Shown piece by piece: positions 17,816 through 30,016 of a stretch of 64,000 bases of DNA. Each line of letters opens with the position of its first letter. Position 1 is the stretch's first letter. The stretch is from Rhodococcus sp. PAMC28707 (GTDB lineage: Bacteria > Actinomycetota > Actinomycetes > Mycobacteriales > Mycobacteriaceae): NCBI RefSeq assembly GCF_004795915.1, contig NZ_CP039253.1:2232001-2296000 (forward strand). The letters are read 5' to 3'. The translations under genes were made by a program, and so were the position numbers. Below the pieces are notes generated by a model. The model was not told where the DNA came from. It ran no database searches and was given only the letters and a program-made list of their open reading frames with translations.

Positions 17816-19456
17816 TCAGCCTCCGACGAATTCGGAGGCGCGCCCGGCGACGACCAGCGCGCTGTTGTGCTGCGCCGTGGTGCCCTCGGCGAAATACCCT
17901 CCATGTCCCTCGGCCGGTAGGTATCCCGAGCTTTCGGTAGGGAGCTTTTCCGTGCCGTCGAGACTGCTCGGATCGGTGCCGAAGGCCCCGAGGTCCGCGA
18001 CCCTGTCGTCGGATGCTTCACCGACGAATACGTGACCTGGCGGTACGGACAAGTCGGCGACAGCGCCGGTTCCCAATCCTGGTGACCCGAGAACAACCAG
18101 CTCGTCGACGCCTGTGTCGTCGGCATCGCGGACCCCATACGCGGCGGTGAGCGAACCGTAGGAATGACCGAGCAAAGACAAATGTGGGTCCTCGGCACGC
18201 GCGGCATCGAGTCCGTCGAGAAATGTCGACAACCGCTCTCCGCCGGCGATCGCCGCCGAGCCTGAGACGACGGAACGGTTCGGGTTCAACAGGTTCCAAC
18301 CGAGGTGCGGACCCTCGTAGTTCATCCATGTCACACACGCCGCGGTCTCCGGCGGATCCTTTCGAAGTAGTTGTTCGACAGTCTTTTTGAATGAATCCAT
18401 ATCGCCGTCGTATCGCCGCAAGTCCCCTTGGACATCCGAGTCGAGGCCGGGCACGAACACCGCCACATGAGTAGCGGTGTCGACATTTCCCACCGCGATC
18501 GCGGCCAGGGTGTCCTCGCCACTACGATTGTCCAGAACCAGCAGTTGGCGATCACCCTGGTCGAGGGTGGCCGTGATCGCGTCGAGCGCAGCCAAACGCT
18601 TACGTGTCTGCGCCAACCCCGCGTCGGCATTGTCCAACATCCCACCGAAGATGTTGTTGTTCAAGCGATTCTGAAGGTCGGCGGCAACTTTTTCGAGGCG
18701 GATTCTTTCGCGGACGAGCATCCGACGGTTTGCAGAATCCCGGACCACCGCCGGAATCCCGTCCAGGTTTCCGATCAGATCGGGTCGTTCGACCAGTAGT
18801 CGGGTCCTGTCAGCCCTCGTGAGCGAATCCCAGAATGCGGCGTTTGCGGGCGCACTCCTTCCCATGGGTACTGCTGTCTCGGTCGGAACTGCTGTTCTGA
18901 ATTCTGTTGCAGCAGCGGGGATCGTGGAGACGTCCGCTCCTGTCGCCGATACCGAACCGGACAGTGTCCGCAGAGTCGCGGCTCCCTGCGAGTCGAGGTA
19001 TCGAGCACGCGTCAGCAGTTCGGTGGCTCTTTCCCGCAGATCGCGTATTCGCCGGAGCCGATCACGACCGAGACTCCATGCATCTTCGGACGCGCTGGAG
19101 TACAGCGGCATTCGATCCACAACCCCGCCCTCGTCGGTGATGTCGGCGTCACTGTCCTGGGCTTGGCGGTCGCAGTCGAGAACCGAAGCCACGAGCGGAT
19201 ACATCGCATAGCCAAGATCCTCGACACAGGTTCCGATCGACATCAGCTGATCGGCGCCGCGAACATACCCGTCACGAGCGCTGTGTATTTCTGTGCGCGC
19301 TGCATCCGCGGCTGCCCCTGTCCACTCGAGGGTCTCGGACAATCGCTCGAGCGTGGCCATATCCTCTATCAGCCCGTCCGACGTGCGGACCAGTGTGCGC
19401 GCAAGCAGCCCTATCTTTTCCGGGTCCCACTGCCGAACGTCACTCCAGGTAACCAT
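17816..19456 (-). CDS. WXG-like N-terminal domain fused to DUF1023 alpha/beta hydrolase
   Basis: 546 aa from ATG 19456. The N-terminal ~100 residues are helical with a WxG motif (LEWTGAAADAAR) like WXG100/LXG proteins. A long helical middle includes QNRLNNNIFGGML. The C-terminal DUF1023 hydrolase domain has the nucleophile elbow GHSYGS. Such proteins in Mycobacteriales are thought to be secreted or envelope hydrolases; no signal peptide is seen. A longer frame starts at 19549, but ATG 19456 after GGGGGATG opens at MVTWSDVRQWDP, a typical start for these proteins. Substrate unknown. Confidence 0.75.
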   Translation of the reverse strand: MVTWSDVRQWDPEKIGLLARTLVRTSDGLIEDMATLERLSETLEWTGAAADAARTEIHSARDGYVRGADQLMSIGTCVEDLGYAMYPLVASVLDCDRQAQDSDADITDEGGVVDRMPLYSSASEDAWSLGRDRLRRIRDLRERATELLTRARYLDSQGAATLRTLSGSVSATGADVSTIPAAATEFRTAVPTETAVPMGRSAPANAAFWDSLTRADRTRLLVERPDLIGNLDGIPAVVRDSANRRMLVRERIRLEKVAADLQNRLNNNIFGGMLDNADAGLAQTRKRLAALDAITATLDQGDRQLLVLDNRSGEDTLAAIAVGNVDTATHVAVFVPGLDSDVQGDLRRYDGDMDSFKKTVEQLLRKDPPETAACVTWMNYEGPHLGWNLLNPNRSVVSGSAAIAGGERLSTFLDGLDAARAEDPHLSLLGHSYGSLTAAYGVRDADDTGVDELVVLGSPGLGTGAVADLSVPPGHVFVGEASDDRVADLGAFGTDPSSLDGTEKLPTESSGYLPAEGHGGYFAEGTTAQHNSALVVAGRASEFVGG

Positions 19457-19546
19457 GCGCACATCCCCCGTCGACTGCCCGATCGTCGTCCGGTCGGTCG
19501 ACGTGAGAACACAGTCAACACTTTTTCCAGCTCGCGGGGCTGAATC

Positions 19547-19565
19547 CATCCACAGGCTGTGGATG
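19547..19565. repeat. Inverted repeat of two DnaA-box-like half sites
   Basis: CATCCACAG-G-CTGTGGATG, two 9-bp arms around one base, in the 126-bp gap between the GGDEF gene and the DUF1023 gene. Each arm matches 7 of 9 positions of the DnaA consensus. It could instead be a hairpin or an operator for another regulator. Confidence 0.5.
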
Positions 19566-19582
19566 AATTCTGGAGCGGTGCG

Positions 19583-20584
19583 TCAGCGCTGTATTCTCCA
19601 CTCCGGTTCGCCGGTGGACTCGGTTTCAGCCGATCCGGGCTGCCTTGGCGCTACCGGTCTACTGCGCTTGGCGCGATACAGATCTGCGTCGGCCGACCGG
19701 TATATCTCCGCCCAACGACACGTAGCAGGCATGCAGACCAGTCCGACACTCCACTCGGCACGATGCGCGCGCCGAAGCCGCTCGATGATGTACCAGGCCT
19801 CTGCCTCGTGAACACCCGGCATGAACAGCACGAACTCGTCGCCCCCGAGTCGGCCGAGCACGTCCCGCCGCGTGAGCTCGGCTTTCCATGCCTTCGACAG
19901 GCGTGAGAGCAACACGTCACCCGCGATGTGCCCGTATTCATCGTTGATCTGCTTAAAGTTGTCCAGATCGAGCACAGCCACGCTGACAGACAGACCGCGA
20001 GCAGCGCAGGCCGGAAGCATCTTGTCTACCTTGGACTCGAATCCGAAGCGATTGAGAAGCCCCGTCAGAACGTCGTGTGTCGCCGAATGGCGCATCCGCC
20101 GGGCGAAGGTACCGAACACTTCGGTGGAGCCGACTACGCCGAGCGCAATGAGTATGTACGCGATGAACGGCGGATCGTACGGCGCCACGGAGGTACCCGC
20201 TACCGCCGAAAGCGCCACGAACGCAGCCCACATACCCGCATTGCGCTCGGACCAGAAAGCCCCGACATGCATGCCCAGGAACATCGCGGACTGCACACTG
20301 ACGAGAAGGGTCGGCAGTGCGGTACTGACCGACGACGTCAACGCCAGAGCGACGGTCGCCATGAAGGTAACGCTGCCGATAATGCGCTTCGGGCTCGGCT
20401 GCTTCGATCTCAGAAGCACTATCGCGGACGCAATGCCGAGTGCCGACGACGCGAGGACCGCGAGCCGGCCCGCTATGCCCAGTTGGCCCCACGATGCGCT
20501 TACGCCTGCGATGGAAAGAAGCGTCGTTCCGACGACGAAAACCAGCAGCGTCAGGGCCGCTTCATCGAGCTCGAGTTTTCTCAC
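19583..20584 (-). CDS. Membrane-bound GGDEF diguanylate cyclase
   Basis: 333 aa, GTG start. Five to six transmembrane helices in residues 1-160 form an unclassified sensor. The GGDEF domain (about 165-315) has HDVLTGLLNRFGF, DLDNFKQINDEYGHIAGD and an intact GGDEF at 247-251, so c-di-GMP synthesis is likely. The usual RxxD inhibitory site before the motif reads TRRD, so product feedback may be absent. No EAL domain is present. Confidence 0.9.
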   Translation of the reverse strand: MRKLELDEAALTLLVFVVGTTLLSIAGVSASWGQLGIAGRLAVLASSALGIASAIVLLRSKQPSPKRIIGSVTFMATVALALTSSVSTALPTLLVSVQSAMFLGMHVGAFWSERNAGMWAAFVALSAVAGTSVAPYDPPFIAYILIALGVVGSTEVFGTFARRMRHSATHDVLTGLLNRFGFESKVDKMLPACAARGLSVSVAVLDLDNFKQINDEYGHIAGDVLLSRLSKAWKAELTRRDVLGRLGGDEFVLFMPGVHEAEAWYIIERLRRAHRAEWSVGLVCMPATCRWAEIYRSADADLYRAKRSRPVAPRQPGSAETESTGEPEWRIQR

Positions 20585-20824
20585 GCGCTATTGGCCCCGC
20601 ACGGGTACACGCGGAGGCGTTCCAGATGCCTGCTCCGTCGACTTCGATTCGGCATGGCCACCTCCCATGGTCGGGTCATGTGAAACGTAGGCAGACGCGC
20701 TCTACGTGCCGGACCCTAACACTTACAGACGACACCCGATCCGGTTGAGAAGTCGGCGGAGAAATCACATTCGAGATCGGTGTGTCGAGGCGATCAGCTC
20801 GAATGTCCACCATATCCGGCAGAC

Positions 20825-20862
20825 AAAAAAGATGACGCCCAGCTGATGCTGGGCGTCATCTT
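20825..20862 (-). terminator. Intrinsic terminator after tRNA-Ala
   Basis: Perfect 13-bp stem GATGACGCCCAGC/GCTGGGCGTCATC with loop TGAT. Read on the minus strand it is followed by a run of T (CTTTTTTG). It ends the tRNA-Ile/tRNA-Ala transcript. Confidence 0.9.
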
Positions 20863-20879
20863 GTGTCTTCGTACAACTG

Positions 20880-20952
20880 TGGAGCCTAGGAGATTCGAAC
20901 TCCTGACATCTGCCTTGCAAAGGCAGCGCTCTACCAACTGAGCTAAGGCCCC
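20880..20952 (-). tRNA. tRNA-Ala (anticodon TGC)
   Basis: 73-nt cloverleaf on the minus strand. Acceptor GGGGCCT/AGGCTCC contains the G3-U70 alanine identity pair. Anticodon loop CTTTGCAA with TGC, T-loop TTCGAAT, discriminator A, no encoded CCA. Matches alaT next to ileT near gyrA in mycobacteria. Confidence 0.97.
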
Positions 20953-21185
20953 GGGTCCAACCGGCGAGCGAACAACACGTTACATGTTCACTCACCTTTT
21001 GCAACAACCGGTCTCTACCAACCGGTTTCACCTCACCATAGGACGTTCAGGCAGTTGTGACTTCGTGCCAGACACCGTCTCCGCTACGTACAGCTCGCAG
21101 CTTCACCACTGTCAAAAACACTGTCACAACCGCACCGGCGAGAAAGAGAATCTTCACGAATCTCATCCTCTCCGCCTTCTGGTTG

Positions 21186-21259
21186 TGGGCCTAGGAGGAC
21201 TTGAACCTCCGACCTCTTCCTTATCAGGGAAGCGCTCTAACCGCCTGAGCTATAGGCCC
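21186..21259 (-). tRNA. tRNA-Ile (anticodon GAT)
   Basis: 74-nt cloverleaf on the minus strand. Acceptor GGGCCTA/TAGGCCC, anticodon loop CTGATAA with GAT, T-arm GGAGG-TTCAAGT-CCTCC, discriminator A. The 226 bp between it and tRNA-Ala contains nothing recognisable. Confidence 0.97.
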
Positions 21260-21326
21260 TCGAACCTCGGTCACAGGGACCGATTAATTCGAGGAAATTA
21301 TTCTCCTCGAACCGAGGAGTGAGGTT

Positions 21327-21367
21327 ACCGCATCGAGCCGCTGTACTCCAAAACGGCTCGATGCGGT
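21327..21367 (-). terminator. Hairpin ending the gyrB-gyrA-DUF3566 transcript
   Basis: 14-bp perfect stem ACCGCATCGAGCCG/CGGCTCGATGCGGT with a 13-nt loop, 17 bp past the DUF3566 stop. No T-tract follows. Confidence 0.7.
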
Positions 21368-21383
21368 GCCGTCTTACGCCGTG

Positions 21384-22823
21384 TCAGTCACGATCCGCGA
21401 GCGTCACTTCGACGCCCCCGACCAGGTCCGACGACAAGTTGTAGATGAACGATCCGATCGTCGTCAGTGCAGTGAACAACACCACATTGAGGATTCCGAT
21501 GACGGCTGCGTAGCCGAACACCTGGCCTGCACTCACCAGTCCACCACCGCCGTCCTCGTTGACGATTTCGGTGAAGGCGCTGTTGAGTCGGTCCCACACG
21601 CCCATACCGTCCAGAACGGCGTACAGAAGCCCGACTGCCACCATCCAGACGAAGAACAAGGACACCGCGATCACCAGCGAGATCTTCAGGGTCGACCACG
21701 GATCGATCTTCCGGATCTGAATCGTGGCACGGAGCGGCTCGCCCTCTACCCGCGCAGCAACCGCCACCGGGGCAGGAGCCTTCTGTGCCTCGCTACTGGG
21801 CGCGGGATGTCGAACGGACGACAAGTCCGGCATGTCCTTCGCCAGATCCTTGCGTTCGATATGACGAGTCGGACCGTCGATGACGGCGGCCTTCGACTTG
21901 GCATCTTCCCGCCGCTGAGCCTTCGCCCCCTGACTTTCGCCACGAGGACTTTCGCCACGAGCTTGCGCGGTGGGTGTGACTGGTCCATCGGCAGGTGATC
22001 CGGCCGGCAACGCACCAGTTCGAGTCGACAGATTGGTCTGCGGCTGGTTCTGCGCACGTCGCGCTGTCTCGTGCTGACCTTGACCTTGAACCTGACCCCG
22101 TTGCCACGGTGGCGCTCCCTGCGCAGACCTGTCGGCCCCCGCACCGTCCGGCGGACCCGCAGAATCGGTGCGCTCTTTCGGCAGAGCCGTGGTCGAAGGT
22201 TGCTGACCTCCGGCCCTCTGCGGATCAAGTGGTGCCGACGCCGATTCCGGCGCTGCAGCCGCCGAAGGCGTCTCCCGCGGGCGCTCGGGCACACCTTTCA
22301 CCGTAGGTGCTGCCTGAGTCGGCGGTGGCTCTGCCGCAGTCGGTCGAGGTGCAGGCTGCACCCCGGCCGGAGGCTGGACACCCGGTGAAGTCGGGGCCCC
22401 CGGTGGATTCTGCGACCGCGGTGAGGCGGGCTGCTGTGCACGCTGTTCGGTTGGGGCCGAGGCTGCCGGGTCGGTCTGTGGACCAGGCGCAGTAGCGCCG
22501 GTACTCGGTCGTTGGCCAGGAACTACCTGCTGTGAGGGTCCCTGCTGTGGGGCGCTCTGAGCCGGCGGCCCTTGCGGTGAGCGGCCTGGTGCCTGGGTCT
22601 GTGGCCCCTGCGTCGGCCGTGCCGGAGGACGTGTACCGCCCGGCGGCGGCGGCGATCCTGCCGCGGCCGGCCTCAGTGGTGCCTGCTGCGGCGGGGTACG
22701 CACGGGCTCCGCTGCGGAAGGAGGCCGTGCGGCCGGTTGCGGTCGCGCAGGCTGCCGCGCGGCAGCATCGCCTTGTTCGCCCTGCGGGGCCGGCCTGCTA
22801 CCGGGCCTGTTGGGAGTACTCAC
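21384..22823 (-). CDS. DUF3566 membrane protein with long disordered N-terminus (Rv0007-like)
   Basis: 479 aa, GTG start whose G is the last base of the gyrA stop (TAGTG), so translation is coupled. The first ~350 residues are Pro/Gln/Ala/Gly-rich and presumably disordered. The C-terminal ~120 residues form the DUF3566 domain (IQIRKIDPWSTLKISLV) with two transmembrane helices. Rv0007 has the same plan but is about 300 aa, so the disordered part is longer here. Function is unknown. Confidence 0.9.
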   Translation of the reverse strand: MSTPNRPGSRPAPQGEQGDAAARQPARPQPAARPPSAAEPVRTPPQQAPLRPAAAGSPPPPGGTRPPARPTQGPQTQAPGRSPQGPPAQSAPQQGPSQQVVPGQRPSTGATAPGPQTDPAASAPTEQRAQQPASPRSQNPPGAPTSPGVQPPAGVQPAPRPTAAEPPPTQAAPTVKGVPERPRETPSAAAAPESASAPLDPQRAGGQQPSTTALPKERTDSAGPPDGAGADRSAQGAPPWQRGQVQGQGQHETARRAQNQPQTNLSTRTGALPAGSPADGPVTPTAQARGESPRGESQGAKAQRREDAKSKAAVIDGPTRHIERKDLAKDMPDLSSVRHPAPSSEAQKAPAPVAVAARVEGEPLRATIQIRKIDPWSTLKISLVIAVSLFFVWMVAVGLLYAVLDGMGVWDRLNSAFTEIVNEDGGGGLVSAGQVFGYAAVIGILNVVLFTALTTIGSFIYNLSSDLVGGVEVTLADRD

Positions 22824-25366
22824 TACGACTCCTTCGGTGCATCTTCTTCGGTGCCCTCAGCGCCCAACTCGGGCTCATCGGCATTGCGGGCAATAGCGAG
22901 CAGTGTGTCGCCTTCACCGAGATTCATCAACCGAACGCCCTTCGTCTGTCGGCCTGCTTTCCGGACCTGCTTAGCCGCGGTACGGATAACGCCACCCCCG
23001 GATGTGATGGCATACAGCTCGTCATCATCGTCGACTATAAGAGCCCCCACCAGCGTGCCACGCTTCGGATCGTACTGAATCGTCAGCACGCCCTTTCCGC
23101 CTCTGCCCTGCTGCGGGTAGTCCTCCATCGCTGTCCGCTTCGAGTAGCCACCCGAAGTTGCGACCAAAAGGTACTTGCCTTCGCGGACGACATTGAGGGA
23201 CAGTAGCCGATCTTCACCGTTGAATCGCATGCCCTGCACACCGGATGTCGCCCGACCCATCGGACGTAATACTTCGTCCGTAGCCGAGAACCGGATGGAC
23301 TGGCCCTGCGCGGAGACGAGAAGCAGATCGTCATCAGAGGACGCCAACACTGCGCCGACCAATTCGTCCTCACCGCGAAGGTTCACTGCCACGATGCCGC
23401 CGCTTCGGTTGGAGTCGAAGTCGGTGAGCTTGGACTTCTTGACCAGACCGCCCTTGGTCGCGAGGACCAGGTACGGCGCATCCTCGTAGGTCTGGATCTG
23501 AATGACCTGAGCTATCCGCTCGTCCGGCTGGAAGGCGAGCAGGTTGGCAACGTGCTGACCACGGGCGGTGCGGTTGGCTTCCGGAAGCTCGTAAGCTTTC
23601 GCGCGATAGACGCGCCCCTTGGTGGTGAAGAAGAGAATCCAGTCGTGCGTCGAGCAGACGAAGAACTTGCTGACGATGTCGTCCTGTTTGAGTCCCGCAC
23701 CCTGAACGCCCTTGCCGCCGCGCTTCTGCGAACGGTAGAGATCGGTCCTGGTCCGTTTCGCGTAACCGGTCTCGGTGATGGTGACCACGACGTTCTCACG
23801 TGCGATCAGATCCTCGTCGTTGACGTCGCCGTCGGATGCGATGATCCGGGTGCGCCGGTCGTCGCCGAACTTCTCGACGATCTCGGCGAGTTCTTCGCGC
23901 ACGATCTGGCGTTGACGCTCGGGCTTGGCAAGGATGTCCTCGAGCTCGGCGATCTCGATTTCGATCTCTGCCAACTCGTCGATGATTTTCTGACGCTCGA
24001 GGGCAGCAAGCCTCCGGAGCTGCATCGCGAGGATCGCGTCGGCCTGAATCGTGTCTACCTCGAGCAAGTCGATGAGGCCCGTGCGGGCGGAATCGACGTC
24101 GGGAGAGCGGCGGATCAAAGCAATGACCTCGTCGAGCGCATCGAGCGCTTTGACCAATCCGCGCAAGATATGTGCGCGCTCTTCCGCTTTACGCAGTCGG
24201 TATCGCGTGCGGCGGACGATCACTTCGAGCTGATGGCTCACGTAGTAACGGATCATCTGGTCGAGACGCAACGTACGCGGGACGCCATCGACGATCGAGA
24301 GCATGTTTGCCCCGAAGCTCGTCTGGAGCTGGGAGTGCTTGTAGAGGTTGTTCAGCACCACCTTCGCGACGGCATCGCGCTTGATTGTGACGACGATGCG
24401 CAGGCCGACGCGGTCCGAAGACTCATCGTCGATCTTCGAGATGCCACCGAGCTTGCCGTCACGCACCTGCTCGGCGATCGAAGTGATCATGTTGTCCGGG
24501 TTGACCTGATAGGGCAGCTCGGTGATCACGATCGTCGCGCGACCGTTGGAGTCTTCTTCGATCTCGACGACGCCGCGCATCCGGATGGATCCACGGCCGG
24601 TGGAGTAAGCGTCCTGGATACCCTGGCCACCGACAATGAGTCCGTGTGTCGGGAAGTCCGGGCCCTTGACGCGTTCCATGCACGCGGCCAAGGTGGCTTC
24701 TTCGTCCGCCTCGAAATTGTCGAGGGCCCAGAACACTGCTTCACCGAGCTCGCGCAGGTTGTGCGGCGGAATGTTGGTGGCCATACCGACGGCAATTCCG
24801 TTGGACCCGTTCATCAACAAGTTGGGCACCCGCGACGGAAGTACCGTCGGCTCTTGGGTTTTGCCGTCGTAGTTGGGAATGAAATCGACGGTTTCCTCGT
24901 CGATGTCACGCAGCATCTCCATCGCGAGCGGAGTCAGACGTGCCTCGGTGTAACGCATTGCGGCGGCGCCGTCGTTGCCGCGCGATCCGAAGTTGCCCTG
25001 ACCGTCGACCAACGGGTAGCGCATCGACCACGGCTGAGCCAAACGGACCAACGCGTCGTAGATCGAGCTGTCGCCGTGCGGATGGTAGTTACCCATCGTT
25101 TCGGCAACGGGGCGTGCGGATTTGACGTAACTGCGGTCGGGACGGAAGCCCGAGTCGTACATGGCGTAGAGCACCCGGCGGTGGACCGGCTTCAAGCCGT
25201 CTCTGACCTCGGGTAGCGCACGGCCGACGATGACGCTCATCGCGTAGTCGATGTAGCTACGCTGCATTTCCTCTTGAATGTCGACCGGATCGATCCGGTC
25301 TCCACCCTCGGCATTGGTGGTCGAACCAGGAGGCGGTCCTACTGGTGGTTCGGTGATATCGGACAT
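22823..25366 (-). CDS. gyrA: DNA gyrase subunit A
   Basis: 847 aa. Breakage-reunion domain with catalytic Tyr139 (AMRYTEARL). The quinolone region reads [10 protein letters not shown], Ser at 100 and Asp at 104 (E. coli Ser83 and Asp87 equivalents), and is not split by an intein as in some mycobacteria. GyrA-box QKRGGKG and six C-terminal beta-pinwheel repeats follow. ATG after AGGAGA. Negative supercoiling with GyrB; 69 bp separate the two genes. Confidence 0.98.
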   Translation of the reverse strand: MSDITEPPVGPPPGSTTNAEGGDRIDPVDIQEEMQRSYIDYAMSVIVGRALPEVRDGLKPVHRRVLYAMYDSGFRPDRSYVKSARPVAETMGNYHPHGDSSIYDALVRLAQPWSMRYPLVDGQGNFGSRGNDGAAAMRYTEARLTPLAMEMLRDIDEETVDFIPNYDGKTQEPTVLPSRVPNLLMNGSNGIAVGMATNIPPHNLRELGEAVFWALDNFEADEEATLAACMERVKGPDFPTHGLIVGGQGIQDAYSTGRGSIRMRGVVEIEEDSNGRATIVITELPYQVNPDNMITSIAEQVRDGKLGGISKIDDESSDRVGLRIVVTIKRDAVAKVVLNNLYKHSQLQTSFGANMLSIVDGVPRTLRLDQMIRYYVSHQLEVIVRRTRYRLRKAEERAHILRGLVKALDALDEVIALIRRSPDVDSARTGLIDLLEVDTIQADAILAMQLRRLAALERQKIIDELAEIEIEIAELEDILAKPERQRQIVREELAEIVEKFGDDRRTRIIASDGDVNDEDLIARENVVVTITETGYAKRTRTDLYRSQKRGGKGVQGAGLKQDDIVSKFFVCSTHDWILFFTTKGRVYRAKAYELPEANRTARGQHVANLLAFQPDERIAQVIQIQTYEDAPYLVLATKGGLVKKSKLTDFDSNRSGGIVAVNLRGEDELVGAVLASSDDDLLLVSAQGQSIRFSATDEVLRPMGRATSGVQGMRFNGEDRLLSLNVVREGKYLLVATSGGYSKRTAMEDYPQQGRGGKGVLTIQYDPKRGTLVGALIVDDDDELYAITSGGGVIRTAAKQVRKAGRQTKGVRLMNLGEGDTLLAIARNADEPELGAEGTEEDAPKES

Positions 25367-25435
25367 AAGCGTTTTCTCCTAGAGAAAGTCACCGTAGGTC
25401 AGCACGACAGTGGCGAGCCGACCTACGGACATCAA

Positions 25436-27785
<2,350 letters not shown>

Positions 27786-28919
27786 TCAGAGGTCCAGCAC
27801 GATCCGGTCGCCACTCGAGCGGGACACGCAAATCAGCATTTCTTGCTCCTGCTCGTCCGAGGTCAACCTGTGTTCGCGGTGCTCGGGCTTCCCACTGAGA
27901 ACACGCACGCGGCACGTGCCACAGAATCCCTGCTGGCAGGAGTAGCTGACATCGGGCCGGATCGCCCGAATCGCCTCCAGCACAGTCTTGTCCGCCGGAA
28001 CGGTGACGATTGTTCCGGAATTCACGAGTTGAACCTCGAACTCCACTCCATCGCGCACCGGTGGCGCAGAGAACCGCTCGAAATACAGATGTGTGGCAGG
28101 GAACGCGTCGAACGCCGTACGCACACACTCGATCATCGGCGGTGGACCGCAGCAATAGACAGCACCGCCGACAACAGGCTCGAGCAGCGTCGGGCCGGAC
28201 GGCACACCTTCGACATCGTCGGTGCGTACCGTCACGCGGTCGGAATCCCACGTCACTATCTCGTCGAGAAACGGCATCGATTCGCGCGAACGCCCGCAGT
28301 AGACGAGATGCCAATCCATACCCACTTCGCGAGCGGCACGCACCATCGGAATAATCGCGGTAATCCCGATTCCACCGGCAACGAACACCGCCTGCCCGCT
28401 CGGTACGAAAGGAAACCCGTTGCGTGGTCCGCGAACCACAAGTTCAGCTCCCTCCTCGAGGGCATGCATCTCCTGTGATCCACCGCCACCGTCCGGGATG
28501 TACCGCACCGCAACGGTGTAACTGCCGAGATCGCCAGGATCTCCGCACAACGAGTACTGCCTACGCCGTCCCGAAGGCAAGTGGAAGTCCAGGTGCATTC
28601 CCGGTGCCCAGGCCGGCAAAAGCGACCCGTCGGAAGACCGGAAAGTCAGCTGCGCCACACACTGATCGACGCAGAGGATTTCTCGTCGGGCGAGAGTGAG
28701 CGAGACGGTACGCACCACCTCCGGCGCAGCGTACTCACCGGAATACGATCCGTCGTCGAGAAGGGCAAACCACTTGTCCAAGGCGTCGGTGACGATCGAC
28801 ACCGTCTGGTCCGGCACGGCCCGGCCGTACAGATCACCCGGGATGACTCGGCCCACGCGGAAGGCCACGACCGACCGCGTCATTTTTGCCCACTTGCGAC
28901 GAAAACCCAAGGCAGTCAC
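27786..28919 (-). CDS. PDR/VanB-type ferredoxin oxidoreductase (FNR-like plus 2Fe-2S)
   Basis: 377 aa. Flavin-binding barrel (RRRQYSLCGDP), NAD-binding lobe (VFVAGGIGITAIIPM, CCGPPPMIE) and a C-terminal plant-type 2Fe-2S domain with CQQGFCGTC and a distal Cys in LICVSR. It passes electrons from NAD(P)H to a partner oxygenase. The GTG start overlaps the upstream hydrolase-like gene by GTGA, so the two are translationally coupled and probably work together. An ATG at 28883 is the alternative start. The pair is inserted between the gyr genes and dciA-recF. Confidence 0.88.
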   Translation of the reverse strand: MTALGFRRKWAKMTRSVVAFRVGRVIPGDLYGRAVPDQTVSIVTDALDKWFALLDDGSYSGEYAAPEVVRTVSLTLARREILCVDQCVAQLTFRSSDGSLLPAWAPGMHLDFHLPSGRRRQYSLCGDPGDLGSYTVAVRYIPDGGGGSQEMHALEEGAELVVRGPRNGFPFVPSGQAVFVAGGIGITAIIPMVRAAREVGMDWHLVYCGRSRESMPFLDEIVTWDSDRVTVRTDDVEGVPSGPTLLEPVVGGAVYCCGPPPMIECVRTAFDAFPATHLYFERFSAPPVRDGVEFEVQLVNSGTIVTVPADKTVLEAIRAIRPDVSYSCQQGFCGTCRVRVLSGKPEHREHRLTSDEQEQEMLICVSRSSGDRIVLDL

Positions 28920-29929
28920 CGCGCAGCTGCGCGTGCAGCAGGGGAAGTAGCGAGATATTGCACCGCCTGCGCGGTGGATCCTTCCTGTGACGGGTGGTAA
29001 TCGGACCGCAGATAGCGCAGCGATGCATTACACAACGACTTCGGACTCGGAAAGAGCCCTCGAGCAGCAACCCGGCGATAGTCACGCAATGAAGGGCGGC
29101 GTTTTTTCGGTGGTAAAGCTGCCAATGTCGGGTCCTGATCCATCAAGAACCGCACCCCGCGCGTCCAGAACCACACCATGGTCGGCGCGATGGCAATATA
29201 AGTCCGCAGCCGTCGTGCCGGTCGTACATCGAAATACTGCATGACCTCGAAAGCCACCGATCGGTGCTCGACTTCTTCAGCCCCGTGCCACCTCAGCAGG
29301 TCCAACATTGTCGGGTCGAACTCGACGACGTCGAGCTGACGGGCATTGAGCACCCAATCCCCGAGAAAGGCCGTCAAGTGCTCGACCGCTGCGATCAGCG
29401 CAATGCGCTCCACCAGGCTGTTGCGCGAATGTCCGGTCCTGTTTCCCAGTGCACGTCCGAACAAAAATCGCATTTGCTCGACGTAGGGCTCGACATCGAT
29501 CCCGTAGGCGGTGAGCTGGTCGAGGACCTGTGTGTGGGCCTGAGCGTGCACTGCTTCCTGCCCGATGAAGCCGATGACGTCCTCTTTGAGCTGCTCGTCA
29601 TGGATCAATGGGAGAGCTTCTTTGAACGTCCGGACGAACCACTCCTCGCCCTCGGGCAGAAGAAGATGCATCACGTTGAACAGATGTGTCGCCAACGGAT
29701 CGGCATCCACATAATGCAGCGGCAACGAGCCCCAGTCGAACGAGACATTCCTGGCCTGCAGAATGACCCTGTCATCCGGCGTAGCCGCGTCGACATTGTG
29801 CGTTACCGCGACGGTCGAGTGCCCGTTACGGTCCGAAGATCGAAAATTCTTGGGAAACACTGCATCCCTTCGTCGACTGCGTCGGCTGCCCCGAGCCAAC
29901 AGCCTTGGTGAAACCGAGTGGACACGCAT
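28916..29929 (-). CDS. Metal-dependent hydrolase family (PF10118-like) protein
   Basis: About 337 aa from ATG 29929. The conserved core begins at RNVSFDWGSLPLHYVDADPLATH. It contains His/Glu-rich helices GQEAVHAQAH, VEHLTAF and EEVEHRSVAF that look like a ferritin-type di-iron site. Proteins of this family are annotated metal-dependent hydrolase, but the ligands and the coupled reductase suggest an oxygenase-like role; that is inference. The frame continues to ATG 30016, directly abutting the dciA stop (TAAATG); the extra 29 residues look unconserved. The start is therefore uncertain. Confidence 0.75.
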   Translation of the reverse strand: MRVHSVSPRLLARGSRRSRRRDAVFPKNFRSSDRNGHSTVAVTHNVDAATPDDRVILQARNVSFDWGSLPLHYVDADPLATHLFNVMHLLLPEGEEWFVRTFKEALPLIHDEQLKEDVIGFIGQEAVHAQAHTQVLDQLTAYGIDVEPYVEQMRFLFGRALGNRTGHSRNSLVERIALIAAVEHLTAFLGDWVLNARQLDVVEFDPTMLDLLRWHGAEEVEHRSVAFEVMQYFDVRPARRLRTYIAIAPTMVWFWTRGVRFLMDQDPTLAALPPKKRRPSLRDYRRVAARGLFPSPKSLCNASLRYLRSDYHPSQEGSTAQAVQYLATSPAARAAAR

Positions 29930-30016
29930 CCAAAAACGGCCAACCACCCACAATACCCTTGAATCACCGGCGAAGTTGTGATAATTCCACTCCTGAAATA
30001 TCAGGGGAAGGAGCAT

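Noticed and set aside
23552-25216. 554-aa open frame antisense to gyrA
   Set aside because: Mirror of a well-conserved gene in high-GC DNA; no start signal or domain.
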